Assembly: GCA_029298735.1 (NCBI GenBank)
Contig: JANSLP010000146.1
Span: 1 to 64,000, forward strand
Length of the DNA: 64,000 bases
Direction of reading: 5' to 3'
Source of the DNA: Ophiostoma sp. CBS 140.51
Taxonomy: Eukaryota; Ascomycota; Sordariomycetes; Ophiostomatales; Ophiostomataceae
Part shown: positions 1 to 12,666 of the stretch, in pieces
Layout: the number at the start of each line of letters is the position of its first letter
How positions within the stretch are numbered: position 1 is the stretch's first letter
Translations under genes and position numbers: made by a program
Notes under the pieces: generated by a model
Told to the model about the DNA's origin: nothing
What the model saw: the letters and a program-made list of their open reading frames with translations, nothing else
Database searches by the model: none

Positions 1-1795
1 TCGTATGTAGCTTTTTGTACCTGTGGATCGATTTCAGACGATTTCACCAATCAAAAGGAAGTCCACAAAAAAAGTAATATTTTCGGCCCCAAGGAGATAC
101 CGTCAGGTGATGGTTGACAAACTTGACAATTTGAAAAGAAAACGGCGAGAGATCTGGCCTATGGAAGTCCGAGATTACGTGAAGAAAATATGATCACCCC
201 CTTTCATGTTTTCTTTTCTTTTCTTTTTATTTTCTGAATCTTCAGATTCGTTTCCATTTCATCCTTGCCCCATTGTTCCTTCCCTCGCTGTTCGCCTCGA
301 CGTGTGAAATCCCAAAAACCCTTGCCGGGACCCACACCACCACCGGCAGACCTAGGGAACGAATGGAAGGAGCACCACCTGTTAAAGCTTGGGTGGTCCC
401 ACTCTTCGCATTAACATGCTCTTCTACCTTTCTTTCAGAGTGAGTGCCGTCATCAGTCTATCTTTTTGCTCGGACTTCTCTTCTGGTGGCAACGGGGTGT
501 CAATCTTCGGAATCAACCGCGTTCTCGAAAATACAAAGGAAAGTTAAAGTTCTTGATAATTGATTAACACGACGCAGCAAGCATACGTGTAGGTACGGAT
601 GGACGAGAAAACACTGGTATTTGATACAAGGTAGAAATAAATAGAAATGAAATCAGTAACAAGAAATACCATGCTGGATAGAGCATCGCAACAGATGAGA
701 ATGCCTTTCGTATATTGTTTATCTTTTTATGTTAACTAATACGAGACACATAAATTCAAACACAAACGGACCAAGAGACTGAAAGACCAAGGGGGGAAGA
801 TAGTTGAGGTGTGATGACAATCACCAAGGTGTGAGCTTGAAGCTTTGCTTGGTTACTGGACGAGGTGAGAGCTCTTACTCTGCCGATGTTACATGGATGA
901 GTACGGAATCTGTGTGAGAGCCACAATCTGCAAATATCCGGGTAAAGAAAACGAACGGAAAGGAAAGGATAGCAGCGGAAGTAGACGAAACTGTGGAATA
1001 TCCATAAAGCTTGATTGCTCTTTTCCATTTTCGCCCCGCCTGTCGTGTAAGTGACAAAACGCTGTGTAAGTCCTTCTCGGAAGGGCGCTTGTGCAAACCT
1101 TTTCCTCTGTGTGGCGTGATGCACCTGACCAGAAATTGATAATTGATGGATGGTAACACCCAGATCAGCTTGATTTTCTCTTTCTCTTCCTTACAGTTTT
1201 TTTCTTCTTCTGTCGAAAGCTCGACCATCTCCTCATTTCCAAACGTTTATGTGCTGTTTGTCTCCCGCCGCTTCCGAACATAAATGCATCACTTGATTGA
1301 CGATCCGGGCCAGACCCAACCAAGCCCATCAATTCTCTGTGACCCCTTTCTATAACTTTTAATTTGCACTCTAAAAATTGCATGGCGCAAGGTGGGAAAT
1401 ATATCTGATTGTGATAATTATGCGTGGTATTTTTGCTATCGTCTCCTTCTATCGTAACGCCCTTTTTCCTAGATCAAAAAACAACAAATATGGAGAATAC
1501 ACAAAAGTACACAGAAGAAACTCTTGCCGTAAAAGCAGATAGAGAATACATTAAGGGTCAGATGTATCGGATCTTGCTCTTTGAAGAACCGATCGGCGGA
1601 AAACCCGTGCCAAGAGACTGGCATCAAAATGGTCACTCAAGGTTGCAACTGCACGGGCAGCAGAATCTCCAGACTGCCCTCACGAGAAACAAGGCTTATA
1701 ATGTTGTGTAGATTGCCCCCGCCATGGGCAGAATGGGTATTTCGCGGATTGACCTCACCAGGACGTCTACCTCGCGAAACATCCTCGCCTTTATA
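1..1795. other. No gene recognised; flank and 3' region of the armadillo gene
   Basis: Only short, overlapping open frames of atypical composition occur here, on both strands, and none resembles a known family. The last few hundred bases probably hold the 3' UTR of the minus-strand armadillo gene. I see no tRNA-like or repeat structure. Confidence 0.5.
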
Positions 1796-4700
1796 CTAGG
1801 CGGCTGTTAGTTCCATCTGGTGTACGGCCATCTTAGCTTGCTCCCGCACATCCAGCTCTGGGTCTTCAAACTGCATAATTTCGAGCTGCTGCAACAGGCC
1901 GAGTCGCCGAATCTCAATGATGCGCGTGTTGGCCATCTGGATATCCGCCTGATCGTCGCGCCACGCCAGATTGTTGACGAGGTGGCACAGCGCCACACGC
2001 ACAGCCTTGTCGCGGTTCATAAAGTGGCTGACCAGCGCCTTGAGCAGCTCTGTCTGTGCAATCACTATCTGCCGGTGCCGCGACACGCTGGCCGAAATGT
2101 GAACCAGGATGAACACGACCGCTTCGACGATTTTGGCCTTTGGCTGTTGCACGCGCGAGCCGCTGCTGGAGGCGGCCTCGGACGACGGGGAGCCGGGCAC
2201 AGCAGCTGATGTAGAAGGACCGGCATTGGCGCCCGAGCCCGAGCTGCCCGCTATCGAACGACGCCGCACGGCCGGCACTGCCACCCGCGATGCCGTTGCT
2301 GGGCGCACTCTAGGCCGGAGCTTGGACAGGAGAATCCGGAACAGCCTGTCCTGGCCGATTTCGTTGAAGAGGTAATCGATCATCTCGGACGCCTCGCTGA
2401 TCGCATCGCGTGGCGCGGCCGAGGTTGGCTGGCCCAGCCCCAGCGACGAGTTGGTTCCGTTCGAGGAGGAGCCAGGACCGATCAAGTTTCTAATGAAGTT
2501 CAGCCCCTGTTCCTGGGTCATCACTTCGTCATTTTGTTTCTTCCGCTGTGAAGCAATCTCCATCTCCTGGAGCGCCGCTAGTTTGTCATCGGCCTGCCGC
2601 AGGCGTCCAGTACGGCTTCGTTCGTGGCTAGTCCGCGGGAACCGGGCTCTCTGGAAGGAGGGTGAGCCAAGACCGACACCAGCGGCTGGTGGTGGATTGG
2701 TAGTTGCTGTAGCTGTCCACGAGGCCTCGTCCTCACCGCCGCCAGCCTCATTGTTGTTGCTGCTGTAATCTCCTGCCCCGCCATCGCCATCGTCACCCGT
2801 CTGGCCCATCTCGACGTCTTCATCGTTGGCCACTGTCGTGAATGACCACGATGGCGTGGCCACGGCCGCAGCCATACCGCCTGCTTGGTTATAGCTGTTG
2901 TCGGCTCGTCCTGTGAAAATAGCAGACGATGGCGAAGCATCGACCTCCGAGTCCGGGTCGATCAATTGCATAAGCCACCCGGACCCCAGCTGCTCTAAGC
3001 ACGCCTTCTTCATGCCGGGTTCCTGGCCGTCTACAAAGTGCTTGAGCGCCCAGAGCGCGTTGACCCGTAGAGCAGAGTTGAGCGAGTGGGCGTGTGTGCA
3101 GAGGATGCTCATCACTCCAGCTTCGGCAAATCGCTCCCGCATCGGACTGGTCTCTGTCAACAAGTTGCATATGACGCCCGTGGCGGCAATCTGAACGTAA
3201 ACGTCCGGGTGTCGCAACAGCCGGAAAATGGGTGCTGCCACGCCCGCATCCTCTAGTGTCGTGCGCAAGATGGCAATCGACCGCGACAGCATGCGTACAC
3301 AGTCGCATGCTGCGACCAGCACGCCGACTGGGTTGCGCCCATATTCGGGATCCATATCATCGTCGCTGTTGCCATTGGTGTTCATCTCGACGTCCTTGAT
3401 CGAGCGAGTCCGGTCCTTATTGGCACGCGGTTTAGACGGAGTGGCATTCAGCGAGGCCGAAACGTAGACCATGGCGTCGAGGTCCGCAAATTCTCTCTGA
3501 TAGTCGTATTTGACGGCAACGAGCGCCGTCAGAGCTTTGAGGGTCGCTTCACGGAGACGAATACGGTACGCCAACTGACTGCTCTGCCCCGCCGGGCCAA
3601 GTTTGCTCGATGCAATTTGCATGGCCCAGCTATCGGCATCCTCACCGGCAGCAGTCTCGTTGTCCTCTACAAACCACTCGCCGCCGACGCTCTGGCTTTG
3701 GGTACCTGCCACCGGCGTCCCTGTCCGGCTAGGATTTGCTGAGGCGGTCGGTGTCGGATTCCACGGCCGTGGGTTGGATCGAGTCGAGACGGGTTCGTAC
3801 GACTCTTTGAGAAGCTTCGCCAGGATCTTGATGGCTTTGCCGTCGATGGCGGCCTTTTGAAGCACGTCACTGTTTGTGACCAGCCGTGCCAAGATTGTGA
3901 GGGCTGCCTCGGTAATGGCCTGGTGTTCTGTCTTGTTGCTATCGTCATCGCCCACCCAACCACCGCTGCCGTCGCCGGATGCCGAGTTGACTGCCTCGCC
4001 AAGCATTCGTAGCAAAAGCGGCACCACGAGGTAAGCCATGGCCGCCTCTCGTGTTTTGTTTGCAAACCCAGCCTTGTACAAGGATGTCAGAACCGAGGCC
4101 GCCATTAGCCGCTCTAGGCCGGACGTGGAGCGCACCAGGCTGAACAACCAGGGCACCATGGGGCTTTCCTGCTCTTCGCCGTCTAGAGCGAGACCTTCTG
4201 GCCCTGCACCAGCACCACTGCCTTCGCCGGAAGATGGATGTCTGGAGCCAGAACCGCGCTTAGCAGCACCACTTGTGCTTGAGGGGAACTGCCGAGAGAG
4301 GCTTTCGCGAGCAAACGTGGATCCGAGAGGTGGGAAGGGTGAGTTGTGGGAGGAGTGATGGTGGCCGCGCAGCGCCTGGGAGGGTATGGCGGGGAGAAGA
4401 AAGTCGAGGGCGCCGAGCGACTGCTGATTTAGGTTGCTTAGGCCGCCCATGCTGAGAGCCTTCCATGCAGCATGGACGTCATTCATGGGGCTGTCGAATT
4501 CGAGCTGCGGGAAGATGGCCAGAATAGACGGCGAACAGAGCAGCATACACGCACGCAGGCGCGAGTTGCCCATGATGGCGGCCGCGGCATCAAGGACGGC
4601 GCTAATGTCAAGACGGGAAGTAGCCGGCTCGGGAATATAATCAAGCAAGCCCTCCTTTTCAGCTGCGATATCAGCACCAGGGACGACCTGGCCCTTCGCC

Positions 4701-5544
4701 ACAACATAACTAGCCACCTTTACGGCAAGCGCATCCAAAATACCGGCCTTGGCCAGTGCCACTTGGTGGTGTGTCTCGCGGCAAAGCGGGCTGACGAGGG
4801 ATACAGCTGCGTTTGTAATCGACTCGTTCCACCACGCTCTAGGTGCGGCAACTATGATGTTGTAAAACGCTTTGAGGTGGGTGGGGTTAAAAATGGTGTC
4901 GGCGAGAGTGCCGAGTGTGACTGGTGACGGAGACGATGCAGGAACACTAATGAGCCGTGCCGCCTTTGTTATCGTGACAATGGATCGCAGGGCGGCGTAG
5001 ACGAGCCGCCGGTGGCTTGTTTTGGGGTCGATGCAGGAGAGGATTGCCGGCAGGGCGCCGGCGGCGTGAAGAGGTTCGAGGAAAGCGGCGCCACCTGATC
5101 AATACGCTGTCAGTACGTGTACATACCAGAAAGTATCCCGAGATACAGATGAAGAGACCCAGTAATCTGGGAAAACTTACCGCTTGCAAAGATGCCCAGC
5201 AGCTCGAGGGCTTGCAGACGTGCGAGGTCGTCTGCTGGGAGGTGGTCTGGTGGTGTTACGGACGACGGCCTGCGGTTGTGAGAGCTTCCTGACCGAGAGG
5301 AGTCTTGGCATTCTCCGCTCCCGCTACCTCCCCGGCCATCACCCGCCAGCCAGTTCGAGGGCCGCTCAGGCAGGATGACCTTAACAATCGGAAGCAGCAC
5401 GCCGAGCTCCACCCATTTCTCCTTTTTCATGACATGACCAACGGTCTCGTTCTTCAGCGCCTGCAGCGCCTGGGTCTGTGCCGTGTAGGACTGAGCAGTC
5501 CGCAGGTTTTCGAGGATGGCGACATTTTGCGAGAGGAGCACCAT
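1796..5544 (-). CDS. VID28: Armadillo-repeat protein, ARMC8/Vid28 (Gid5) subunit of the GID/CTLH ubiquitin ligase
   Basis: Two exons, 5181-5544 and 1796-5094, are joined across an 86-bp intron (GTAAGT...CAG) and give about 1220 residues. The N-terminal part (LRALKNE-like segment, 'KKEKWVELG') and the C-terminal part ('LSRSIAILRTTLEDAG', 'CNLLTETSP', 'ALRVNALWALKHF', 'LVNNLAWR', 'REQAKMAVHQME') follow ARMC8 armadillo repeats in order. In the family this protein is a scaffold of the CTLH/GID E3 ligase, which in yeast degrades gluconeogenic enzymes. It is longer than animal ARMC8 because of Ser/Gly/Asp-rich insertions between repeats, for example around residues 300-330 and 780-860. The start is the only ATG in the upstream-open frame before a stop near 5650. 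An additional upstream exon cannot be excluded. The family call is firm; the exact N-terminus is less certain. Confidence 0.85.
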
Positions 5545-8329
5545 CTCGGCGGTGGTGCCTCTATTGGCGGGATGCCTTGAGCTCCGGTCGTATCTTGGCG
5601 TCGTCTGGAGAGCTTTCGTTCGAGTTCCCCCAAGCTGTCCCGGTCAATTTGGACCGCCCCAGTAGAGGCTCCTAAGGATGTAAGGTGGGGCTGTTTGTCG
5701 TATAGATGATATTCGCGATGCGGATATTGATGCAGCGGTTTGCGATAATGCAACAATTGAGGACGGTCGTCGATTATGTCGTTAGAGAGAGCAGGTTGGC
5801 GATGATGATAGAATTGGTTATCGGGGCCGGCCAAATGGATGCACTCGTTGTGCTAACATGAAACGGTGGAAAGGATGATTCGCTGTAAGGATGCGCTGGA
5901 CTAAGACATATTTCGGTGGAAGAGATGTTGCGTTCGGGTTGGCGTTGCGAAAGAAGCTGTTGATGGAAGTCGGCAGCCTTGGACGATCGCGTGCTGTTGG
6001 CTGTCAGGACAGGGGGCCTTGGCGTTTGCTCTGCTCCGACTGGAACTGGGGAAGGGACGCCGGAACGATGACATTTCGTACCCCATAAAAATGCACAGCC
6101 ACGTGAGAGTCTTTGGCTATGTGGCTGATATGAATTACATAATCTGTTATATAAGTGAGTGATTGACACCTGCCAACTTCAGTTCACCATCTCGCCTTTT
6201 GCTATTGGATTCTTGGACAGCTGAACGGCTGTGACTCGAGCCATGTATGCCGTTGCACTCTGAAGTTCTCGACATAATATGGAGTAAGATACCGAGTACA
6301 TGTGGGTACAAATATTGACTGCTGTTGTGCCTGCACCAGAAACCGACGACCGGACGTTTTTGGCTGGAAGAGGCCACGCCCCCAATCCACGAACGCTCAT
6401 TTGTCTGTTTCTCGAGACCCTCCAAACAAGCCAGAAAGGCCCAATTCTCCAGGGTGCCCAGTAAACTGTCTATGCCTTTCATGGCCATCTCATTTATCCT
6501 GCTAATTGCAAAGGCTCTACATTTTTTCTGTCATTTTATTACTGCTTGATCTCACAGCACGATCGCCAGAGCCATTGTTTTCGATCGGCGTTGTTAAGGT
6601 TCGGCTGGCTGCTAGAAGTCTATGCTTAGGTGGCCCATGTGTCACCGAGCCTCGCAAGGTGGTGCGAATGCGGTCGGCACTGAAAAAAAAAAGTTTTGTT
6701 GGCAGCTGACCTTCTGCTGTTTCTTTTCGTCGTCGGTCGCCCAGGCACAAAATTTGCATGGGCTAAGTACATTGGGCGTCTTGTCTTACTGGTGTTCCGA
6801 TACCGTACCCGAATGGAACTGCTCGCAGTGGCCTTCCCCTTCGCTGCCTGTCAGATAAATCAGCCTTTTATTTTTGTTAAAAATACATAAACAAGATGAG
6901 ATACAAGTTCCCACTTGTTGTCACGACAGACCGGGTCCTATTGCCCCTTCCCCGGCTACCGCCATTTGGGCATGGCTCTTACCCAACGGGTCCGAGACAG
7001 GCCACTAACAGAAGGAAGGAGCTGGTGCTGGGGGAAGGACATGACTCGGTGAGGAAAGAGCGTTAGGGGGAACTGCAAAAAGGACTCCAACAATACGGGC
7101 GAGAACCTAGCACAACTTCTCCATCGAACCGTTCTTGGCTGGGACCGGCCAAGCTGCCCTGGGCCTGGGCAGGACCGTTAGGACCCCGAGACGATGAATG
7201 TGAGGGTTGCGCGAGGCCATGTGTTCAACAGGCGGTGGCGCTGACTCGGGATCCGCGATGCTGCATGGCCAGCCAGACGTCGTTGCTGCCGTCCGGGGCC
7301 GCTGCCCTTTTCTTTCCTTTTTCTCTCCTTTTAGTAGTTTTTTTGCTGCGTATTGTTGAACTGGCGGTCGAGCAGGCAGGAGTTGGGCCCGGCAGTTTGC
7401 GTTTGGTGGCAGCGACGTCGCTGGATGTCTGTCTGAAGAAGGCCAACTGACAATCTATCGCCCGTGGAAGCCCACTTTTTGCAATGGAGCCTTGCGTGGC
7501 AAGAGGCCGTCATCCATGCACTCAAACGCACTTGGTTCTGGTGGGTGCTGGTTGCACCTGCCTCTGCACCTCTTTTACACTATTAAATACAGGCACGGCC
7601 CAGCCACCAGAAAGGAACGTTTACTCCCTACAAAGCGTATGCAGCGCTTGATCCGAAGAAAAAAGAAAAGAAAGAAAGGGAGGGCGGAGTTTTTCCTAGG
7701 GCGCTTTCCCCGCCGTGACACCACCCATATATCATCTTCGACGGATTCCGTATCTTTGTCTCCTGCCAACCTTTTGTTCAACAATCACAACTCAAGATTG
7801 ATCAAGTTTCCCATCTCCCTCACGTGGCGCTGCCTCGTTCCTTCCTCGTCGTCAGAAAAAGAGTCCTCGCGCCTGCCTGTGTCCCGTCGCTCTTTCCTCT
7901 CCGGGTTTCTCGACAGTAGCGCCCGTTCAGGCCCATTTCTCCACTGACTAGCCTTAATTCCACCCTGCTAAGAGCGCTATTTCGTTACCTTGCTCAGTGT
8001 CGCCTTCCTCCTGCCTCGTTCTCTCCTCTCCTTCCCCCCTCACCTGTGCCTTCCCGCGCAAAAAATCCGCAGAGAAACCACAAAGGCCGCATATCCTGGG
8101 AAGGCGCCAGCACAAGACAGGGAAAGAGTGAGACACACACATTGCGACTGCTGGAAAAGTGGCAGGCAAGGCAAGAAGGCCGGTCGCTAACCGAAAAAAA
8201 ACAACAAAAGAAACCCAAGAAAAATAGCCAGACCAAAAGGAGAGACACAAAAAAAAACCCACCTCATCGTCAATCTCTCTCCTACAACCCCCTCTCCTCA
8301 AAAGGCGTGGCCATGCCCTCCCGCACGTC
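5545..8329. other. Divergent intergenic region between VID28 and the PHO80-type cyclin gene
   Basis: No recognisable gene lies here. The last 600 bases before the cyclin ATG are rich in pyrimidines and A-runs, as expected of a fungal promoter and leader. A CACGTG hexamer lies at 7821-7826, about 0.5 kb before the cyclin start, and another at 6100-6105. Such hexamers are expected about once per 4 kb by chance. Confidence 0.45.
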
Positions 8330-8336
8330 ATGTTGA
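8313..8336 (+). other. Upstream ORF overlapping the cyclin start codon
   Basis: An ATG at 8313 opens a 7-codon frame whose TGA (8334-8336) lies just downstream of the main ATG at 8330, so the small frame overlaps the start codon in another frame. The layout suits leaky scanning or termination-reinitiation. Translation of the uORF is an inference. Confidence 0.45.
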
Positions 8337-10094
8337 CTCGATCGGCCAATGAGTCTCCAATTATCCACGGCTTCCACTATGCGCCCTCCCACCCGTCGCC
8401 CCGCCACTCAACCTCCCGGAACTCGGCCGCTGCAGCATCTACACCTTCTTCTGCCGCCGCCTCTGCAGCGCGGCGGCCGTCCTCTTCCTCGTCGCCGCTG
8501 CTCGTGAGCACCGCTTCGAACGCCGGCTTCAGCGACCGCGCCAGCGCTAGTGCTCCATCGTCGCCTGCGCTCTCGCACGCAGACTCCCAGCCTTTGACCC
8601 CCCTATCTGCGCCGCTTGCCAGGCGTCATCACCACGATCACTACGCTCCTCCGTTGTCGCGCTCGCCGCCGCGATATGTGGCCGTAGACGCCGCAACTCA
8701 ATACTCACCCATGGAGCCCTTTGATTATACCACCGCGCCCCGCAACCACCAACAACAACAACCTCCTTCCTCCATTCCGCATTCTTCTGCCCCCGCCACC
8801 GCTGCTCCTCCTCATTCGCATGCTCCTGACCCGTCTTCCTCCTCCTCGCAGCCTACCTCGAAACAGTCTACACCTCGCGAGATACCACCAATTCCTGGAC
8901 CGATACCCATGGAGCCGGGCATTGAACAGGGCGTCGACCATGCCGCCGCCAGCGCGGCCGCTGCGACCAATGGCGCGCATCTGACGCAGGGCGGCCGGCC
9001 TGCTCCTGGCGCTCCGGTAACGGCGCCATCAGCAACTGTGTCGGCCACTGCGTCTGCGCCCGTGTCGGGGACCGCATCTGGCTCCCCGTCGGTGTCGGCA
9101 TCCGCACCATCATCCTTATCAAGTGACAACGCGGCCTCTGTGTCGTCCGTTGCGCAACCGCCAAGCGCCACAACGTCTGCCCAGCCACAGCAGCGTTACA
9201 CAACCTCTCCTCAAAAACGGCGAAGCTCACCAGGCCCTCCTGCCAGTACTGGTCGCTTGCCATCACCGTCTGTTGCTGACAACCCCCCGACCGTTGCGAA
9301 GCGAGCACGACCGGAAGCCGCGCCTGTAAAATTGCTTCCTGAGCAATACGAACTTTGTCCTGTCGAGGACATGGTCGTGCTCATTGCCAACATGCTTGGT
9401 GAATTGATCGAGACCAACGATGCCTTGGCGCTCAAATCGGGCCACTTAACACGCTTCCACTCCAGGTACGCCTCCTCCTCTTTATCGTAGTATATCATGA
9501 CCCTTTCTGACACTGCTTTTTATTAGGACACCACCTGGTATCTCCGTGCTGGACTATCTGCACCGCCTCGCAAAGCATGCCACGCTCATTCCGCCTCTCC
9601 TTCTGTCCATGGTGTACTACATCGACCGCCTCTGCGCCATGTACCCGGACTTTACTATCAACACCCTGACGGTGCATCGTTTCCTGATTACGGCTGCTAC
9701 GGTAGCTGCCAAGGGCCTGTCCGACTCGTTCTGGAACAACTCGACCTATGCGCGCGTGGGCGGTGTCCGCGTGGCCGAACTAAAGATGTTGGAGCTCGAG
9801 TTTTTGTACCGCCTCGAGTGGAAGATTGTGCCCAACCCCGAAGTGCTAGCCGCATACTACCGGCCACTCGTTGAGCGGTGCCCCGGCTATGCGCTACCGC
9901 CGGACCACAGTTCATCGCGAGATGAGGACGACATGATCGACGACGATGACGACGACGAAACTACCAACAACAACGACGGCTTGGCCGCTGGTAGCGCTGC
10001 ACTAGCCGGGAATGGCCACAATAGACAGAGTAGCACCAGCCTCATTGGCGAGGATCTGGTCGTCTCTGGCCTGACAAGGCAAACCAGTCGGTAG
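8330..10094 (+). CDS. preg: PHO80/PREG-type cyclin (phosphate-regulatory PHO85-class cyclin)
   Basis: Exons 8330-9465 and 9527-10094 are joined across a 61-bp intron (GTACGC...TTAG) and give 567 residues. The first ~330 residues are Ser/Pro/Ala-rich and low in complexity. They are followed by a cyclin fold beginning 'YELCPVEDMVVLIANM' and crossing the splice site at 'TRFHSR/TPPGISVLDYL', then 'KHATLIPPLLLSMVYYIDRL', 'TVHRFLITAATVAAKG', 'YARVGGV' and 'LELEFLYRLEWKIVP'. These blocks are characteristic of the Neurospora PREG and yeast Pho80 group. This cyclin, with its CDK (PGOV/Pho85), restrains the phosphate-responsive transcription factor NUC-1/Pho4 when phosphate is sufficient. An acidic D/E run with Asn sits near the C-terminus. 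VTC4, a typical target of this pathway, lies 26 kb downstream. The start is preceded by an overlapping uORF. The function is secure; the low-complexity N-terminus is less so. Confidence 0.93.
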
Positions 10095-11047
10095 AACCGA
10101 GAAAAGAGCAATAATTAATCTCTTATCCTACCGACAAGTGGAGAGAGCAGAGAGATATGGCCATATATCTAATCGTCTATTACCTCACATGCCTCTCTTT
10201 CACCCCTATCCGAAACATTATCACCGCCCATACTGCGGATCACGAAATAAGAGCAGACGACTCCATTGGACCAGTAATGTAATGAACTGGGGAACTTTCT
10301 AGAAAGGACACAGCACCGAAGCTTCACACGGAGCCGATGCTAGAGCAAATGGCTCACTAAAATACACCGTGCACAAGTTGACGGGATAATGCACTGTTAG
10401 ATAGCAGTGGAAGATGATACTGAAGAAGAAACGATTGAGTCAGAGGTAGTTCTTTGATAGGCAGCATTTGATTTTATTTCACGGTTGTTTCACTGCACAT
10501 ACCTAGTTGTCATTTTATGTTATATATGTCTTTTGTGGATTAGAGGCAGGAACGCAAAGAAGATAAATGCTAGATGGTACATTATGAGAATATCCAAAAC
10601 CGGGCGTGTCTTTGAATGTGTTTAGAACTTTGTTGTGATGATGGTCACAGTAAGTACACTATCTATTCGCACATACGACGTAATTTTATGGCCCAGAACC
10701 GCCTAAAGGTTCACCTTTTCAGTGGGTGTTATCCACTAACAAGCTGGCGCCCAGCCAGTCCTCCAACCCGCTGACTGTCATGTGGCACATTAGCGCCTAA
10801 TTGGAGCTTCACCCTTTTGGAGCGCAACTGCCTTCTGTCAAAGTCTCGATTGACCTCCTATCTTTGTCGTCAGCCTGCGCAACCAACTCCAGCGACACGA
10901 CCCCCGATCGCATCGAAGCTCGACAACCGACGTACCACAGACTGTCGAAAGTCGAATTTAGTTTTGTCTACGGTTGTTGCACCTTGCTGCACGCCGATTT
11001 TCTCCTCCTGACCTCCAACCTCCGACCTCTCCTCCATTCCGATAATC
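10095..11047. other. Cyclin 3' region and EMC10 promoter
   Basis: AT-rich sequence without a supportable gene follows the cyclin stop. The ~200 bp before the EMC10 ATG are rich in C and A with short T/C runs, typical of a leader. No repeat or RNA gene was recognised. Confidence 0.45.
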
Positions 11048-11799
11048 ATGAAGCTCCTCCACCTCCTTTCCTACGTCCTCGCGGGCAGTGCCTTCTCCGG
11101 ATCTGCCGTTGCAGCTGCCAACCTGCAGGACAGCGACCCCAATGATGTCCGCGCCGCCTCCATCTACATCCAGCCCGTCGCCGCCGCGACCGCATCAAAA
11201 CCACAAGCGCCCGCGCTGCTCGCCGAGATCCGCTACGATATTCTGGACCCGTCCACGGCGCAGGTCGTAGCCTACGAGCCTCCTGAGGACGGTGCTGATA
11301 GCCAGGAGGACGCGAACCTTCTGTACCGTGTCGGACTTTACGACCCCAAGACTAAGCAATGGCTCGCCGGCACGTCTGTGGCCGCCGCCAGCAATTTTGC
11401 CAAGGGCTACAGCCCGCACTTTGTCCTGACGGTGGCACCGCCGTCTGCGGCTGGTGCAGCGTCAGCAGCCTGGTCCTACCTTGGCGTCAGTGTGCGTGGT
11501 CTGGCCATTGATGCCGGCGCGACACGTGATTTCGGCCCGCAAGCGACTGTTGTTGTGGCAAGCAAGGGCGCGACTCCTGTGCTGAACCGGCCGGTGGTGC
11601 TGAGCCCCGAGGGCAAGAAGGCCGAACCCGTCGAGGAAAAGACATTCCTGCAAAAGTATGTTGACCCCCACCCCTCTTCTGTATTTGATCCATATTCCTG
11701 CATTCATCGTCAGAAGACTAACTATTTGACAGGTACTGGTGGGTCATTGGCGCGTTCGTGATGCTGGCCCTCACGTCTGGTGGCAGCGAGGAGAAATAG
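11048..11799 (+). CDS. EMC10: ER membrane protein complex subunit 10 (EMC10-like)
   Basis: Exons 11048-11655 and 11733-11799 are joined across a 77-bp intron (GTATGT, branch GACTAAC, CAG) and give 224 residues. Residues 1-22 form a signal peptide (Lys, hydrophobic core, Ala-rich end). A luminal beta-rich domain follows with 'LLYRVGLYDPKTKQW', 'NFAKGYSPHFVLTV', 'LGVSVRG' and 'TRDFGP', then 'NRPVVLSPEGKK' before the membrane anchor. The second exon supplies the anchor (YWWVIGAFVMLALTSGG), so without splicing the protein would lose its membrane segment. EMC10 is an accessory luminal subunit of the ER insertase that places weakly hydrophobic and tail-anchored membrane segments. The assignment rests on this architecture and on motif order. 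I cannot align it here. Confidence 0.82.
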
Positions 11800-12666
11800 A
11801 CGCACTTCGTCTCAGATATGCAGAGAAGAGATAGCGCCGGCCGTTTTTTTACATGATTGGCACGGCTGTGGAGAGAGACGATTCTTGGAAGTGTTCAACT
11901 GGGACGCCTGGCGTTGCTTCCATCAGATTTCCTTACGGCCAGCATGCTGTCTGTTAATGGCCCCTTGGCAGAGGCCATGAAATGCGATTCACGCTCAAGA
12001 TGGTTTACAGGTTCAAATTGAACCTCTTTTAGCTGAGCACGAAAGGCACTGTCCGAAAAGACGTGTATGTTTGATTGTGTACAATTAACCAGCACTTTTG
12101 TTTATATTTTCCCAATTCACACATCCTATCCACTTCTTCTGTGAATGGAGATAATAACAATGGCCTCGAGAACTCTTGCTTACTTGTCCCATGTGAGCTT
12201 GACTTGAAAGGGCGATGAGGAGACAGTGAAGACAGGGCGACCGTGAACCCGTTCATTGTAGTTATGCAAATAAACAGCGTAACTACATGCTTGTAAGAGA
12301 GTCCATCACCAATTCCGGTTTAGCGCCGCTTCTCTCACCTGCTCCCCTGTCGCCAAACAGTGCCTGCGCACGCAAGGGGCGCGGTTTCCCCGAGGACAGG
12401 CAGCCTGGCCGGCCCCACAAACAAAATTTACAGCTCCCCTCGCTCACGCTCTGTCGTCCCGCCCTGTTGTAGTTTCCCCCTCTGGAATAAATAGATGCGA
12501 CGAAGCTTCCTACCCAAACAACACCACCTCCACCCGCACTTTCCCTCTTCTCTCACTTTCTCCCCACCTCCATTCTGAATTTCTCTTTTTTCTTGCCAAT
12601 TACCCATTGCGACTTCCTCCGTTTCTCTCTCCTCTTTTACAAACAAGCAACCCCAACTGCTTTACA
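11800..12666. other. Intergenic region with CHZ1 leader
   Basis: Nothing gene-like was seen. From about 12480 to 12660 the + strand is a run of C/T-rich sequence with interspersed CACC, a typical leader directly before the CHZ1 ATG. Confidence 0.45.

Noticed and set aside
7821..7826. CACGTG before the PREG gene as a firm NUC-1 site
   Set aside because: CACGTG is found many times in the window, including inside coding sequence, so one copy is not evidence of binding.
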